The translations under genes and the position numbers were made by a program. The notes beneath the pieces were generated by a model. The model searched no databases, was not told the DNA's origin, and saw only the letters and a list, made by a program, of their open reading frames with translations. Of a stretch of 64,000 nucleotides of DNA, positions 43,076 to 52,337 are shown piece by piece. Numbering within the stretch: position 1 is the stretch's first letter; each line of letters begins with the position of its first letter. Source of the stretch: JAEUKA01 sp044228505 (lineage in GTDB: Bacteria > Myxococcota_A > Polyangia > Palsa-1104 > JAEUJZ01); NCBI GenBank assembly GCA_044228505.1, contig JBGAUT010000028.1, positions 12,535-76,534 on the forward strand, in the 5' to 3' direction.

Positions 43076-44884
43076 ATGCGGATCCACGCTCTACCGATTT
43101 TCGTCGCTGCGATCTGCATATTGGCGATCGCCTATCGGTTCTATTCGGCGTTTATTGCTGCCAAGATCTTCGCACTCGACGACGCAAAACAGACGCCGTC
43201 TCATGCTCGGCGCGACGCCAAAGACTACGTACCCACGAGCCGATGGGTACTGTTCGGACACCACTTTGCGGCGATTACCGGCGCGGGGCCACTCATTGGC
43301 CCGGTACTGGCGGCGCAGTTTGGCTTTCTGCCGGGCCTTTTGTGGATCCTGATCGGGGTCACACTGGCTGGAGCTGTGCATGACTTTGTGACACTGTCGG
43401 CGAGTGTTCGATCGGGCGGCTTATCGCTGGCGGCGATGGCTCGGTTGGAGCTTGGTCGGCGTGCCGGATCGGTGGCGACACTGGCGATCTTTTTCACGGT
43501 GACGGTGGCCATCTCGGCGATGAGCTTCGCGGTCGTAAAGATTCTCGAGGGCAGCCCATGGGCACTCTTTACGATCTCGATGACGATTCCGATCGCTTTG
43601 CTGATGGGGACCATCATGCGCGGCGAAAGCCATGGGCCACGTCTGACGTTGGCATCGGTGTTGGGTGTGGGGCTGCTGCTGTTTGCGGTGGTCTATGGCG
43701 ACACCGTGGCGCACTCGCGGCTGGCACCGTATCTGTCGCTGTCGTTCGGAGCGCTGGTGGCGTGTGTGGCCGCGTACGGGCTTTTGGCATCGGTGTTGCC
43801 CGTCTGGCTGCTGCTCGTGCCACGCGACTATTTGTCGTCGTACATGAAGCTGGGGACGTTGTCGGTGCTGATCGTGGCGATCATGGTGGTAAACCCCGAG
43901 CTCAAGATCGAGGCGTTCACGCAGTTTGTGTACGGCGGCGGACCCATCATCAAAGGCAAGGTCTTCCCGTTTGTGTTCATCACCGTCGCCTGTGGCGCGA
44001 TCAGTGGCTTTCACTCGCTGATCGCTTCGGGGACCACGCCCAAGCTGATCGATAAAGAGACCGACTGTCGCCCGATTGGCTATGGCGCGATGCTGCTGGA
44101 GGGCATGGTCGGGATCACCTCGCTTATCGCAGCGGCTTGTCTGCATCCTGCCGACTATTTCGCAATCAACGTCCCCGAGGCAGCCTTCCAAAAGCTCGGA
44201 ATGACCCCGGTGGAAATCGATCTGATGTCACAGCTCGTTGGTGAAAAGCTGCGTGGTCGCACCGGAGGTTCGGTGAGTCTCGCCGCTGGCATCGCCCAGA
44301 TCTTCTCGCAGCTCCCGGGGGCTCGGGCACTGCTTGGCTACTTCTATCACTTCATCGTCATGTTCGAGGCCGTGTTCATCCTGACCACTGTCGACGCTGG
44401 TACTCGTGTGGCGCGCTTTCTGATGCAAGACATGTTGGGCCATCTCGACGCACGCTTTTCGCGACACGACTTTGCCCCCGGTGTCTGGGGTGCCTCGATC
44501 TTGGTCGTGATGTTCTGGGGCGGGTTTCTTTATTCCGGTACGATCTCGACGCTGTGGCCGCTGCTTGGGATTGCCAACCAGCTGCTCGCCACGACGGCGC
44601 TGGCGGTGGGAACGGCGGTGATATTGCGGATGCATCCGAACCGGCGACGGTATGCATTGGTGACGGCAGTGCCGATGCTTGTAGTTGGTTGCACGACCTT
44701 GACTGCGGGCTGGCAATCGATTTGGAACAACTTCAGCCGCGATCCCAGCCGGGTCAAAGCTGTGGTCAACAGTGGGTGTACCGCCATCCTCATGTGTTCT
44801 TGCGTGTTGGTCCTACTGACGCTGGCGTCGCGGGTGAGGTCAATGTCGGCTCTGGGTAACCCGAGTCCGGACAAGCCAACATAA
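43076..44884 (+). CDS. cstA: Carbon starvation protein A family transporter
   Basis: 602 aa from the ATG at 43076, with AGGAGG about 13 bp upstream. Multi-spanning (about 16 helices) inner-membrane protein with clear CstA motifs: PTSRWVLFGHHFAAITGAGP, LIGPVLAAQFGFLPGLLWIL, AVHDFVTLSASVRSGGLSLA, VTVACGAISGFHSLIASGTT and GTISTLWPLLGIANQLLATT. CstA proteins import peptides or, as shown for Escherichia coli CstA and BtsT, pyruvate with protons during starvation. The small partner protein YbdD is not found here. It starts 47 bp after the esterase gene on the same strand. Confidence 0.93.
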   Translation: MRIHALPIFVAAICILAIAYRFYSAFIAAKIFALDDAKQTPSHARRDAKDYVPTSRWVLFGHHFAAITGAGPLIGPVLAAQFGFLPGLLWILIGVTLAGAVHDFVTLSASVRSGGLSLAAMARLELGRRAGSVATLAIFFTVTVAISAMSFAVVKILEGSPWALFTISMTIPIALLMGTIMRGESHGPRLTLASVLGVGLLLFAVVYGDTVAHSRLAPYLSLSFGALVACVAAYGLLASVLPVWLLLVPRDYLSSYMKLGTLSVLIVAIMVVNPELKIEAFTQFVYGGGPIIKGKVFPFVFITVACGAISGFHSLIASGTTPKLIDKETDCRPIGYGAMLLEGMVGITSLIAAACLHPADYFAINVPEAAFQKLGMTPVEIDLMSQLVGEKLRGRTGGSVSLAAGIAQIFSQLPGARALLGYFYHFIVMFEAVFILTTVDAGTRVARFLMQDMLGHLDARFSRHDFAPGVWGASILVVMFWGGFLYSGTISTLWPLLGIANQLLATTALAVGTAVILRMHPNRRRYALVTAVPMLVVGCTTLTAGWQSIWNNFSRDPSRVKAVVNSGCTAILMCSCVLVLLTLASRVRSMSALGNPSPDKPT

Positions 44885-45057
44885 AAACCGACCCGTACCG
44901 TTACTGTTGAACCCGAGCGAAATATTTGGTGAAATTACAAGCTAAGAGCTGCGCAGCCCTGTCCTGCGATCACCCTTCATGAGTAGAGATCCCATGTATT
45001 TAGGACGATTAGATCGCGCAGCGAACACTCGACTTTGGAGCAGGAGAACCTGTACCG

Positions 45058-47340
45058 ATGCTCGCTAGCCCTATCCGGATTACGGCATGTGCCCTGTTGA
45101 TGGCCTTATTGGCCATCGTCCACCCTCACACCGCGCAGGCGCAGGTGGCGCCACGCATTACCATCGACTCGAACCCGCCGGGTGCCACCATCTTCGTCGA
45201 TGGCGCTCAGCAGGCCGAGCGCACGGGCTCCGCGACGAAGGTTCGAATCGGCAAGGGTCAGCACCGGCTCCGGCTGGAGCTGGAGGGCTATCGGCCCTTT
45301 GAGCAGCAGGTCAATATCGGCGCGGCGCAGAAGCTCTCGTATACCCTCGAGAAGGCTCCGGCTCGGCTCGATATCAAGTTTCCGGCGACGAACGATGCGG
45401 CGCGGGGCGCTGAGATCTTCGTGGACGGTCAACCGGCGGGCACGGTGCCGCAGCTGGTCGATCTACCGGGCGGGCGTCACCTGGTCGAGGTCCGCAAGCC
45501 AGGAATGAAGGTCTACACCGAGACGGTAGAGGTCAAGGCTGCCGAGACTCGCCCGGTGTGGGTCATCATGCAGAGCGACGTGAAGACCGGTGCACTGATC
45601 GTCTCGGCGGACGTGGTGGCCGACGTAGTGGTCGACGGTCAGCCGCGAGGCCAAGCACCAGTGGTGGTGGATAATCTCACCGAGGGCGAACACGTCGTCG
45701 AAGTTCGTCGCAACGAGGCCGGTGCCCCACCGTGGCGTCAGAACGTCCGGGTCGTGGGCAACCAGCAGACCAAAGTTCATGCCAACACCACGCCACCTCC
45801 GCCTGCCGCCGGAACCCTGATGGTGGTGACCAGCGTGGCGGAAGCCGAAGTCCAGATCGATGGCGTGGCCAAGGGCGGCCCCGGTCAGCCGATCAGCCTG
45901 CCGCCGGGACAGCACTCCGTGACGGTGACGGCCAAGGGGCACAAGGCGGTGACCAAGGTGATCGAGATCGAAGCCGGTAAGCCTCGCGTCGAGCGCATCG
46001 AAATGGAAGGCGATGCGATGACCCGCAAGGTGGGCATGATTCGCATCGTGATGGCAAACCCGATCGACGGCGCGCAGTACTACATCAATGGCCGTCGCTA
46101 CGACGAAACCGCCGCGCTCTCGGATGCGGGTGTGGAGATTGCTTCGGGCAAGGTCATCGTCGTCGCCAAGAAGGACGGCTTTGGTCAGGACAGCAAGGAA
46201 TTGACGCTTGCGGCTGGATCAACTGAGACGGTGACGCTCAACCTCCGGAACGTCGGCAAGCTCTACATTGCGTCGGAACCCAAGGGTGCTTTCGTTATGC
46301 TCGATCGTCAGCTCGTCGGCCAGACGCCGCTGACTCGCGAGAACGTCAGCGCTGGAGCGCACACCGTCGAGTTCCAGCTACCGGGTTATGACCAGAAGGT
46401 CGAGCAGTTCAATGTCCGTTCGGGTGAAACCGAGCAGGTCAGTGTCATGCTCAGCAAGGTCAAAGAGGCCAAAGAGACGGATGCCGAGAAGAAGGAAATC
46501 CGTCGCGGCCTGTCCTCGTTTTCGGCAGTGACCAATCCATTCGGCGGTTTCACGGCGGACATGGGCAGTGGATATCCATGGCTCGGCAACGTTCGATTGA
46601 CGGTCGGTGTGTGGAAGGCCAAGCACAGCGTCCTGGGCGAGATGGGCCTCGATATCGGCACCGAGTTCCGCAGTAACTTCTTTAGCGATCACGAAGCGAC
46701 GGGAACCATCCGCTTCCAGATGCTTCGTCGTGGCCCGTTTGCTCTCGGCCTGCACATGCTGGTCGGTGGCGGCGGTGGTCCTCGCGAGCGCAACAGCTTT
46801 AGCTGGGAGCTTGGCGTGCCAGTCACGATCCTGGCTGGCAGCATGGTCAAGCTCACCGGCAAGGCCTACGTCCAAGTCTATTCGGATCGTCACTGTCCGT
46901 CGGTCGAGTCAATTCAGGATCTGTACAAGAACGACAAGGCGGAGTTCATTCGCCGTGGCGATCCTCGGGACAGCACCGAGGGTGGCGGAGCCGAGCACAC
47001 GGGTGACCGCTGCGTCGGTCGGTCCTACGACAAGACCTCGAGCTACCCGAGCCCGTACTACGCGGTGACACAGTACAACGGCACCCGTAAGTACGATCCG
47101 AACTACCCGGACTTCCAGGTGGATGGTACGGGCGTCCTGGAGCGCTTTGTCGGAGTTCGCGCCATGCTCCAGGCTGCGGTCGAGCTGGCTGTGACCTCGA
47201 ACGTGAGCCTGTACGGCATGCTCGAAGGTGCGCCGTTCCAGAAGGAGCGGCAGCTCTTCACCGATAAGTTCAACCGCCTGTTCCCGATCCATGACGCGCC
47301 GATCTACGGCCGCATGGGTCTGACCGCCAAGTTCTACTAG
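45058..47340 (+). CDS. Secreted protein with six PEGA domains and C-terminal barrel-like region
   Basis: 760 aa, ATG at 45058 with AGGAG upstream. Signal peptide: TACALLMALLAIVHPHTAQA. Six PEGA-type repeats run from about 32 to 470, each opening with a small-residue strand and 'V-D-G' turn: NPPGATIFVDGAQQAERTG, ARGAEIFVDGQPAGTVPQLV, ADVVVDGQPRGQAPVVVD, VAEAEVQIDGVAKGGPG, DGAQYYINGRRYDETAAL and KGAFVMLDRQLVGQTPLTRE. The last ~260 residues are beta-rich (GMGLDIGTEFRSNFF-like, RMGLTAKFY at the end with terminal aromatic), suggesting an outer-membrane barrel. It probably displays or anchors the PEGA chain across the periplasm. The ligand is unknown. Confidence 0.82.
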   Translation: MLASPIRITACALLMALLAIVHPHTAQAQVAPRITIDSNPPGATIFVDGAQQAERTGSATKVRIGKGQHRLRLELEGYRPFEQQVNIGAAQKLSYTLEKAPARLDIKFPATNDAARGAEIFVDGQPAGTVPQLVDLPGGRHLVEVRKPGMKVYTETVEVKAAETRPVWVIMQSDVKTGALIVSADVVADVVVDGQPRGQAPVVVDNLTEGEHVVEVRRNEAGAPPWRQNVRVVGNQQTKVHANTTPPPPAAGTLMVVTSVAEAEVQIDGVAKGGPGQPISLPPGQHSVTVTAKGHKAVTKVIEIEAGKPRVERIEMEGDAMTRKVGMIRIVMANPIDGAQYYINGRRYDETAALSDAGVEIASGKVIVVAKKDGFGQDSKELTLAAGSTETVTLNLRNVGKLYIASEPKGAFVMLDRQLVGQTPLTRENVSAGAHTVEFQLPGYDQKVEQFNVRSGETEQVSVMLSKVKEAKETDAEKKEIRRGLSSFSAVTNPFGGFTADMGSGYPWLGNVRLTVGVWKAKHSVLGEMGLDIGTEFRSNFFSDHEATGTIRFQMLRRGPFALGLHMLVGGGGGPRERNSFSWELGVPVTILAGSMVKLTGKAYVQVYSDRHCPSVESIQDLYKNDKAEFIRRGDPRDSTEGGGAEHTGDRCVGRSYDKTSSYPSPYYAVTQYNGTRKYDPNYPDFQVDGTGVLERFVGVRAMLQAAVELAVTSNVSLYGMLEGAPFQKERQLFTDKFNRLFPIHDAPIYGRMGLTAKFY

Positions 47341-47411
47341 TCAGCAGCCCGCCGCGAGCGGGCGCTCTTTGCTTCCCGCTCCCCCATCCCTTCATCGCGA
47401 CCCTGGTTCGG

Positions 47412-48371
47412 CTAGAAGAACCGTCGTAGGTCCATACCTTGGTAGAGCTTGGCGACCTGGTCGGCGTAGCCGTTGAACGGCAGCGTTTTGCGGCGTCGCA
47501 GCTCGCCGATCCGCCGCTCGCTGGCTTGGGTCCAGCGTGGGTGATCGACCTCTGGATTGACGTTGGCGTAGAAGCCGTACTCGCTTGGACCCTGTTTGGC
47601 CCAAGTTGTGGTCGGGAGGTCCTCCGTGAAACGGATCGCGACCAGGCTCTTGATGCTCTTAAAGCCGTACTTCCAGGGCACAATCAGGCGCACCGGCGCA
47701 CCGTTTTGATTGGGCAGCACCTCGCCGTATAGCCCGAGGCACAGCAGCGTCAGCGGATGCATCGCCTCGTCCATGCGCAGTCCTTCCAGATACGGCCAGT
47801 CGAGTGCCCAGCTTCTCTGACCCGGCATCTGCGAGGAATCCTTGAGCGTCACAAACTGGACGTACTTGGCCTTGCTGGTCGGCTGCACCAGCTTCGCAAG
47901 CTCGGAAAACGAGTAGCCGATCCAGGGGACCACCATCGACCAGGCTTCGACGCAGCGGAAGCGATAGACGCGTTCCTCGAGGGGGGCCAGCTTGAGCAGC
48001 TCCTCGATGCCAATCGTGCGTGGCTTTTGGATCTCGCCCTCGATCTTTACCGTCCACGGTCTGGTCTTTAGGGTGTGCGCGTTTTCTGCCGGATCGGATT
48101 TGCTAAGCCCGAACTCGTAGAAATTGTTGTAGGTCGTTACGTCCTTGTAGGGATTCGGTTTCTCGTCGACCGAAAAGTCGGCGCGACGCGCTGCGGTGAG
48201 CTTCTGGGTCGTCTCGGCCTGCGAGCTGCGACTGCCGCCGAGCAGGTACGCTCCCGCCCCGAGGCCGAGCCCCGCCATGGTGGTACCGGCGATAAAACGA
48301 CGTCGGTTCATGAACTGATCGCGTGAGGTGATCTCCGATCCCAAGACATCGTCCGGCTTCTTAATCAACAT
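47412..48371 (-). CDS. msrP: Protein-methionine-sulfoxide reductase catalytic subunit
   Basis: 319 aa from the ATG at 48371 (GGAG 7 bp upstream). The twin-arginine signal NRRRFIAGTTMAGLGLGAGA directs folded export. The molybdopterin-binding sulfite-oxidase-fold domain carries the Moco Cys in RFRCVEAWSMVVPWIGYSFS and family motifs YNNFYEFGLSKSDPAEN and GLYGEVLPNQNGAPVRLIVP, then WKYGFKSIKSLVAIRF. MsrP (YedY) repairs oxidised methionines in periplasmic proteins with electrons from the quinone pool through MsrQ. MsrQ is not in the window, so electrons must come from a partner encoded elsewhere. Confidence 0.95.
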   Translation of the reverse strand: MLIKKPDDVLGSEITSRDQFMNRRRFIAGTTMAGLGLGAGAYLLGGSRSSQAETTQKLTAARRADFSVDEKPNPYKDVTTYNNFYEFGLSKSDPAENAHTLKTRPWTVKIEGEIQKPRTIGIEELLKLAPLEERVYRFRCVEAWSMVVPWIGYSFSELAKLVQPTSKAKYVQFVTLKDSSQMPGQRSWALDWPYLEGLRMDEAMHPLTLLCLGLYGEVLPNQNGAPVRLIVPWKYGFKSIKSLVAIRFTEDLPTTTWAKQGPSEYGFYANVNPEVDHPRWTQASERRIGELRRRKTLPFNGYADQVAKLYQGMDLRRFF

Positions 48372-48509
48372 GCAGTGCTCCCGATCCGTGGTGCGTGAGT
48401 GGGGATGATTCCCTAGTTTAGAGTCTGCTCGGGTTCGTCGCACATCGTCTTTGTGTAGCCGCGAACGTGCTAGCTTCCGCTGCGGACGGTCAGAAGGAGG
48501 CATTTTCGT

Positions 48510-50300
48510 ATGCGCGGACTGATTCGACGGATCCTCACGTGGGTGGGCGCGATTGCGGTGATCTACCTGCTGGTGGTGGGCTGCATCTTCTTGGCGATGA
48601 CTCGCAAAAAGGATGTCCCGCCCAAGACCATCTTGGAACTAGACCTGGAGCACGAGGTCATCGAGTACCAGCCTGACGACCCCATCGCCAAAGCCGCTGG
48701 CAGCGAGCGACTGGTGCTGCACGACCTGACGATGACGCTGGAGCGAGCCGAAAGCGATCCCAAGGTTGTCGGCTTGGTGGCGCGCATTGGTGCATCCAAG
48801 CTCGGTGTCGCCACGATTCAAGAGATCCGCGATGCCATCGTCCGTTTTCGCAAGAAGGGCAAGTTCGCCCTCGTGTTCTCGGAGACGTTCGGTGAGTTTG
48901 CAAATGGTGCGGGCTCGTACTACCTGGCGACTGGCTTTGACGAGGTGTGGATGCAGCCGTCGGGCGATGTCGGGATCGCGGGTCTTTATCTGGAGTCGCC
49001 GTTTCTGCGCGGGGTACTCGACAAGGTTGGGGTGAAGCCTCGTCTCGATCATCGCAAGGAATACAAAAACGCGATGAACATGTTCACCGAAAAGTCGATG
49101 ACCCCAGCTCAGCGAGAGGCGATGACCAAGATCGGCGACGGCATCTATTCACAGATGGTCCGAGCGATCGGCGAGTCGCGCAAGCTGACGGTCGAGGAAG
49201 TGCGGGCTACGATCGATAAGGGGCCCCTTTTGGGGTCCGAGGCGCTGACGGCCAAGTTTGTCGATAAGCTCGGCTATCACGACGAGTTTTACGCCGAGGC
49301 GAAGAAGCGAGCGGGTCAAGGCGCGCAGCTTCTATATCTGCACAAGTATCGCGAGCGGGCCGAGCCTCTGCACAAAAAGGGCCCTAGGATTGCGCTCATC
49401 TACGGCGTGGGCGGAGTAGCGCGGGGCAAAAGTTCTTTTGATCCGCTGTCGGGAGATGTCTCGATGGGCTCGGATACCGTCGCTGCGGGTTTTCGGGCGG
49501 CGATCGCCGACAAGGACGTCAAAGCGATCCTATTTCGCGTAAACAGTCCCGGTGGTTCGTACGTAGCTTCCGACGTGGTCTGGCAAGAGGTCGGACGTGC
49601 TCGCAAGGCCGGCAAGCCGGTCGTGGTGTCGATGGGCAATGTTGCGGGCTCGGGTGGCTACTTCGTCGCGATGGCTGCCGACAAGATCGTCGCGGAGCCA
49701 GCAACCATCACCGGATCGATCGGCGTTCTCGGCGGCAAAATGGTTCCAAGCGAGCTGTGGGAGAAGATCGGACTGTCGTTTGAGGCGGTGCAGTTTGGAA
49801 AAAACGCGGGCTTCTTTTCGATGAATCGCGACTACACACCGGAAGAGTGGGCGCGCCTTCAGGCCTGGCTTGATCGCGTGTACGAGGACTTCACCAACAA
49901 GGTCGCGCAAGGTCGCAAGCTCGATAAGCAGCGGGTCTTGGAGATCGCCAAGGGTCGAATTTGGACCGGCGAAGATGCCAAGGGAATTGGTCTGGTCGAT
50001 GAGCTGGGCGGACTTCATACCGCGCTTAGGCTGTGTAAGCAGCTCGGTCAGATTGCCGATTCACAGGATGTCGAGCTCAAGACCTATCCGCACGACAAGG
50101 GAGCGTTGAAGGCCATGCTCGACAAGCTGACCCACAAAGACCCCGATAGCTCCGATAAGGAAGGGTCCGCCGTGAGGGTGCACATGCAGTCGGTGGATGC
50201 AGCGCAACAGATCATTCATACAGCGCGGCAGCTGGGACTTTTCGGAACGCGAGAAGTGCTGGAGATGCCGCTGCTCGGGGATGGTCTTTTGCAACCGTGA
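48510..50300 (+). CDS. sppA: Signal peptide peptidase SppA (protease IV)
   Basis: 596 aa, ATG at 48510 with AGAAGGAGG upstream. One N-terminal membrane helix (AIAVIYLLVVGCIFLAM) and two tandem SppA domains, as in the 67-kDa enterobacterial type. The Ser/Lys dyad is present: K186 in HRKEYKNAMNMF in the first half, and S381 in MGNVAGSGGYFVAMAADK in the second. The enzyme cleaves signal-peptide remnants in the inner membrane, with its active site on the periplasmic side. It is divergent from msrP; both act on exported proteins. Confidence 0.95.
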   Translation: MRGLIRRILTWVGAIAVIYLLVVGCIFLAMTRKKDVPPKTILELDLEHEVIEYQPDDPIAKAAGSERLVLHDLTMTLERAESDPKVVGLVARIGASKLGVATIQEIRDAIVRFRKKGKFALVFSETFGEFANGAGSYYLATGFDEVWMQPSGDVGIAGLYLESPFLRGVLDKVGVKPRLDHRKEYKNAMNMFTEKSMTPAQREAMTKIGDGIYSQMVRAIGESRKLTVEEVRATIDKGPLLGSEALTAKFVDKLGYHDEFYAEAKKRAGQGAQLLYLHKYRERAEPLHKKGPRIALIYGVGGVARGKSSFDPLSGDVSMGSDTVAAGFRAAIADKDVKAILFRVNSPGGSYVASDVVWQEVGRARKAGKPVVVSMGNVAGSGGYFVAMAADKIVAEPATITGSIGVLGGKMVPSELWEKIGLSFEAVQFGKNAGFFSMNRDYTPEEWARLQAWLDRVYEDFTNKVAQGRKLDKQRVLEIAKGRIWTGEDAKGIGLVDELGGLHTALRLCKQLGQIADSQDVELKTYPHDKGALKAMLDKLTHKDPDSSDKEGSAVRVHMQSVDAAQQIIHTARQLGLFGTREVLEMPLLGDGLLQP

Positions 50301-50316
50301 ACGGACGGCAGCAGGC

Positions 50317-50955
50317 TTACAGCGTGTGGCCGAGCGCGTGGGCCTTTTCGACCGCTGCCTGTAGTGCGACCATGCCCGCATCGACTCCGGCCAGCATCAT
50401 CGGCTCGGCCACCACTTCGTGAATCGGCGAAAATCCCAAAAATCCCAGAATCGTGCGCAGATACGGGAGCTGAAAGTCGAGCGCCGCCAGCTCGGTACCG
50501 GGTGTGTAGAGGCCATCGCGAGAGGTCAGAAGTACCGCCTGTCGCCCACCGAGCAAACCGTGGAACTGACCGTTGATGAACTCGAAGGTTAAGCGACCTT
50601 GGACGATGCAGTCGATCCAGCGCTTCAGGTGCCATGGAATCGAAAAGTTCCACATCGGCGCAGCGATCACGACCAGGTCCGCTGAGTGAAGCTGATCAGT
50701 GAGCCGGGTGAGGGCGTTCCAGCGCTCGGCTCCCTTTTCATCCAGCTGACCTTCTCCGTAGATCATTTCGAACTTGGCGGTGATGTCCCACTCATCAAAG
50801 ACCGGCAGGCTGCGATAGTCCTCTGCCAGGTTGAGCGAGACGCGCTGACCATCGGGATGCTTGGCGTGCCAAGCGGCAAAAAAGGCCTCGTGGAGCTTAC
50901 GGGTCCGCGAGTTTTTTCCTCGTGGCAGGACGTTGACATCGAGAGCGATAGGCAT
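50317..50955 (-). CDS. FMN-dependent NADH-azoreductase family protein
   Basis: 212 aa from the ATG at 50955 (GAGGAAC upstream). Flavodoxin-like fold of the AzoR/NQO2 family: a phosphate-binding start (VLPRGKNSRTRKLHEAFFAA), then ADLVVIAAPMWNFSIPWHLK, the hallmark FMN-binding PMWNFSIP motif, followed by LLGGRQAVLLTSRDG and YLRTILGFLGF. These enzymes reduce quinones or azo compounds by two electrons and protect against thiol or quinone stress. It is cytoplasmic. Its start lies 20 bp from the end of the upstream RsbT-like gene, so the two are probably co-transcribed. Confidence 0.9.
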   Translation of the reverse strand: MPIALDVNVLPRGKNSRTRKLHEAFFAAWHAKHPDGQRVSLNLAEDYRSLPVFDEWDITAKFEMIYGEGQLDEKGAERWNALTRLTDQLHSADLVVIAAPMWNFSIPWHLKRWIDCIVQGRLTFEFINGQFHGLLGGRQAVLLTSRDGLYTPGTELAALDFQLPYLRTILGFLGFSPIHEVVAEPMMLAGVDAGMVALQAAVEKAHALGHTL

Positions 50956-50974
50956 GAGTTCCTCTTGCGGAGGG

Positions 50975-51592
50975 TTACGCGACCATCGACTGTGGTCGGG
51001 CGTGCCAAAACTCAAAGTGAGTACCGGTGATGGTACGGCCAGCGCGGAATCCTTGGGCCAGGCTCATGGTGCTAACCAGCCACGATGGTGTAGGCGTCTC
51101 TGGCGGAGAGCACGGACCCAGATCCGAGACCGAATCGATCGTGAAAAACAGCGCGCTGCTGGTGTCCTCCATCTCGATCCGTCCGCCTCCCTTTTCGACA
51201 ATGAAGCGGGCGAGATCGGAAATCGCGGACTGTAGTCGCATGCTCTCGTTCCAAGGCATTCCGACGGTGCTGGCGAGCTGGTGGACTTGGTTGCGGACTG
51301 CGATAAGTGAAATCGCATCCTTTAGGACGATGACGCGACGACCTGCGGAGCGACAGCTTGCGGCTGCGAGCAGGGCATGTTCAAGACGGGTTGCGGTCTG
51401 CAGGCTGGTATCGCGGAGCGTGCGCACGAAGTGGTTGATGAGTGCGCTGCGCTTTTCGACGGTTAGATCGGCGATCACACAGCTTGTCTTGCTTCCCAGG
51501 GCATCGAGCGCGGCTTCGATCGTCGTCGAGGAGACATGCTTGATGGCGATGCTTCGAGCGAGCTGCGCAAATGTAGTAGTGGGTCGATCCAT
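50975..51592 (-). CDS. RsbT/anti-sigma ATPase-like regulatory protein
   Basis: 205 aa, ATG at 51592. The second half resembles the small GHKL ATPases of the RsbT/SpoIIAB group: ISLIAVRNQVHQLASTVGMP, then SMRLQSAISDLARFIVEKGG, where the last part matches the N-box helix (usually SELARNxxxYGGGG). The usual G1 (DxGxG) motif is not evident (SVSDLGPCSPPE), so ATP binding may be lost. The N-terminal ~90 residues are not recognised. It may take part in a sigma-factor partner-switching circuit, but no sigma gene is adjacent; the neighbouring azoreductase and peroxiredoxin-like genes hint at redox stress (inference). Confidence 0.5.
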   Translation of the reverse strand: MDRPTTTFAQLARSIAIKHVSSTTIEAALDALGSKTSCVIADLTVEKRSALINHFVRTLRDTSLQTATRLEHALLAAASCRSAGRRVIVLKDAISLIAVRNQVHQLASTVGMPWNESMRLQSAISDLARFIVEKGGGRIEMEDTSSALFFTIDSVSDLGPCSPPETPTPSWLVSTMSLAQGFRAGRTITGTHFEFWHARPQSMVA

Positions 51593-51650
51593 AGCCCGTC
51601 TCCTAGCGATACCCGCGCCCTATGTTTGGTATGTTACATTTTTTTAGGGC

Positions 51651-52301
51651 CTATTTGTGCAACGGATCACTCGTCGGTGGGGATGATTCGTTGGCTCGCC
51701 CGCCCGCCTGCTCGATTGCGCTCAGGATGGGGGTCAGCTTGGGCCGATCGAACATCGTTTCTCCGATGTAGCGCCAGACAATCCGTCCAGTTCCGCGTTC
51801 CAGGACGAACATGCTGGGGATCGCGATCTCCCGGCCTTCCATTTCAACGCCGAACTGGCGGATGAGCTTGAGCTCCGGGTCGGCACCAATCGGGAACGTA
51901 AGCTCCAGTTTTTTGCCAAGTCGCTCGGCTTCCTCGATGGGATCGGCACTGACCGCCCACAGCTTGGCCCCGCGTCGCTCAAATTCTGTCAGGTTCTTTT
52001 GCAACTGCCCGAGTTGCATACGACAGAAGGGTCACCAGTGGCCACGATAGAACAGCACGACCAACGGCCCGTTTTGTAGCGCATCGGCTGCCGAGAGCTG
52101 GCCTTGGCTACTGTGAACCGAAAATGTCGCCAGTGCTGATTGAGCAGCCAGCGGCGGTGCTTTGGGGTGGAGCGCGCAGCCGCTGGTCGCCAGACAACCC
52201 GCGAGCACAACTCCACTCAGCAATCCGTGGGCACGGCTACGCAGCGAGCGGCGCAGCGGGTGCTGTAGGGATCGCAAAGGATGGGTGCGAACGATTGGCA
52301 A
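51651..52301 (-). CDS. Selenocysteine-containing peroxiredoxin-like lipoprotein
   Basis: 216 aa when the in-frame UGA at 52034-52032 is read as selenocysteine (residue 90). The TTG start at 52301 has a strong ribosome site (AGGGAGG, 6 bp). Lipobox: AGCLATSGC. The redoxin domain runs from about 60: GPLVVLFYRGHW-U-PFCRMQL, where most relatives of this AhpC/TSA-type family have Cys at the U position, followed by LWAVSADPIEEAERLGKKL, FPIGADPELKLIRQFGVEM and IPSMFVLERGTGRIVWRYIG. A UxxC redox site results (U90, C93). Both halves are in the same frame and conserved up to the UGA, and a SECIS hairpin follows it. It probably reduces peroxides at the envelope. Confidence 0.92.
52000..52034 (-). promoter_or_regulatory. 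Bacterial SECIS element with UGA codon
   Basis: Starting 13 nt after the UGA (52034-52032) the mRNA forms a perfect 7-bp stem TGCAACT/AGTTGCA closed by the five-base loop CGGGC (52018-52000). The spacing and the G-rich apical loop are those of SelB-binding bacterial SECIS hairpins, which lie within the coding region just downstream of the UGA. Confidence 0.88.
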
Positions 52302-52337
52302 GAGAACCTCCCTGTAGGTGAACCGATACGTACCATC

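Noticed and set aside
51651..52301. Frameshifted or nonsense-mutated peroxiredoxin pseudogene, or two separate genes
   Set aside because: Both halves share one frame, the TGA replaces the catalytic Cys codon exactly, and a SECIS hairpin of correct spacing follows. Selenocysteine explains all three.
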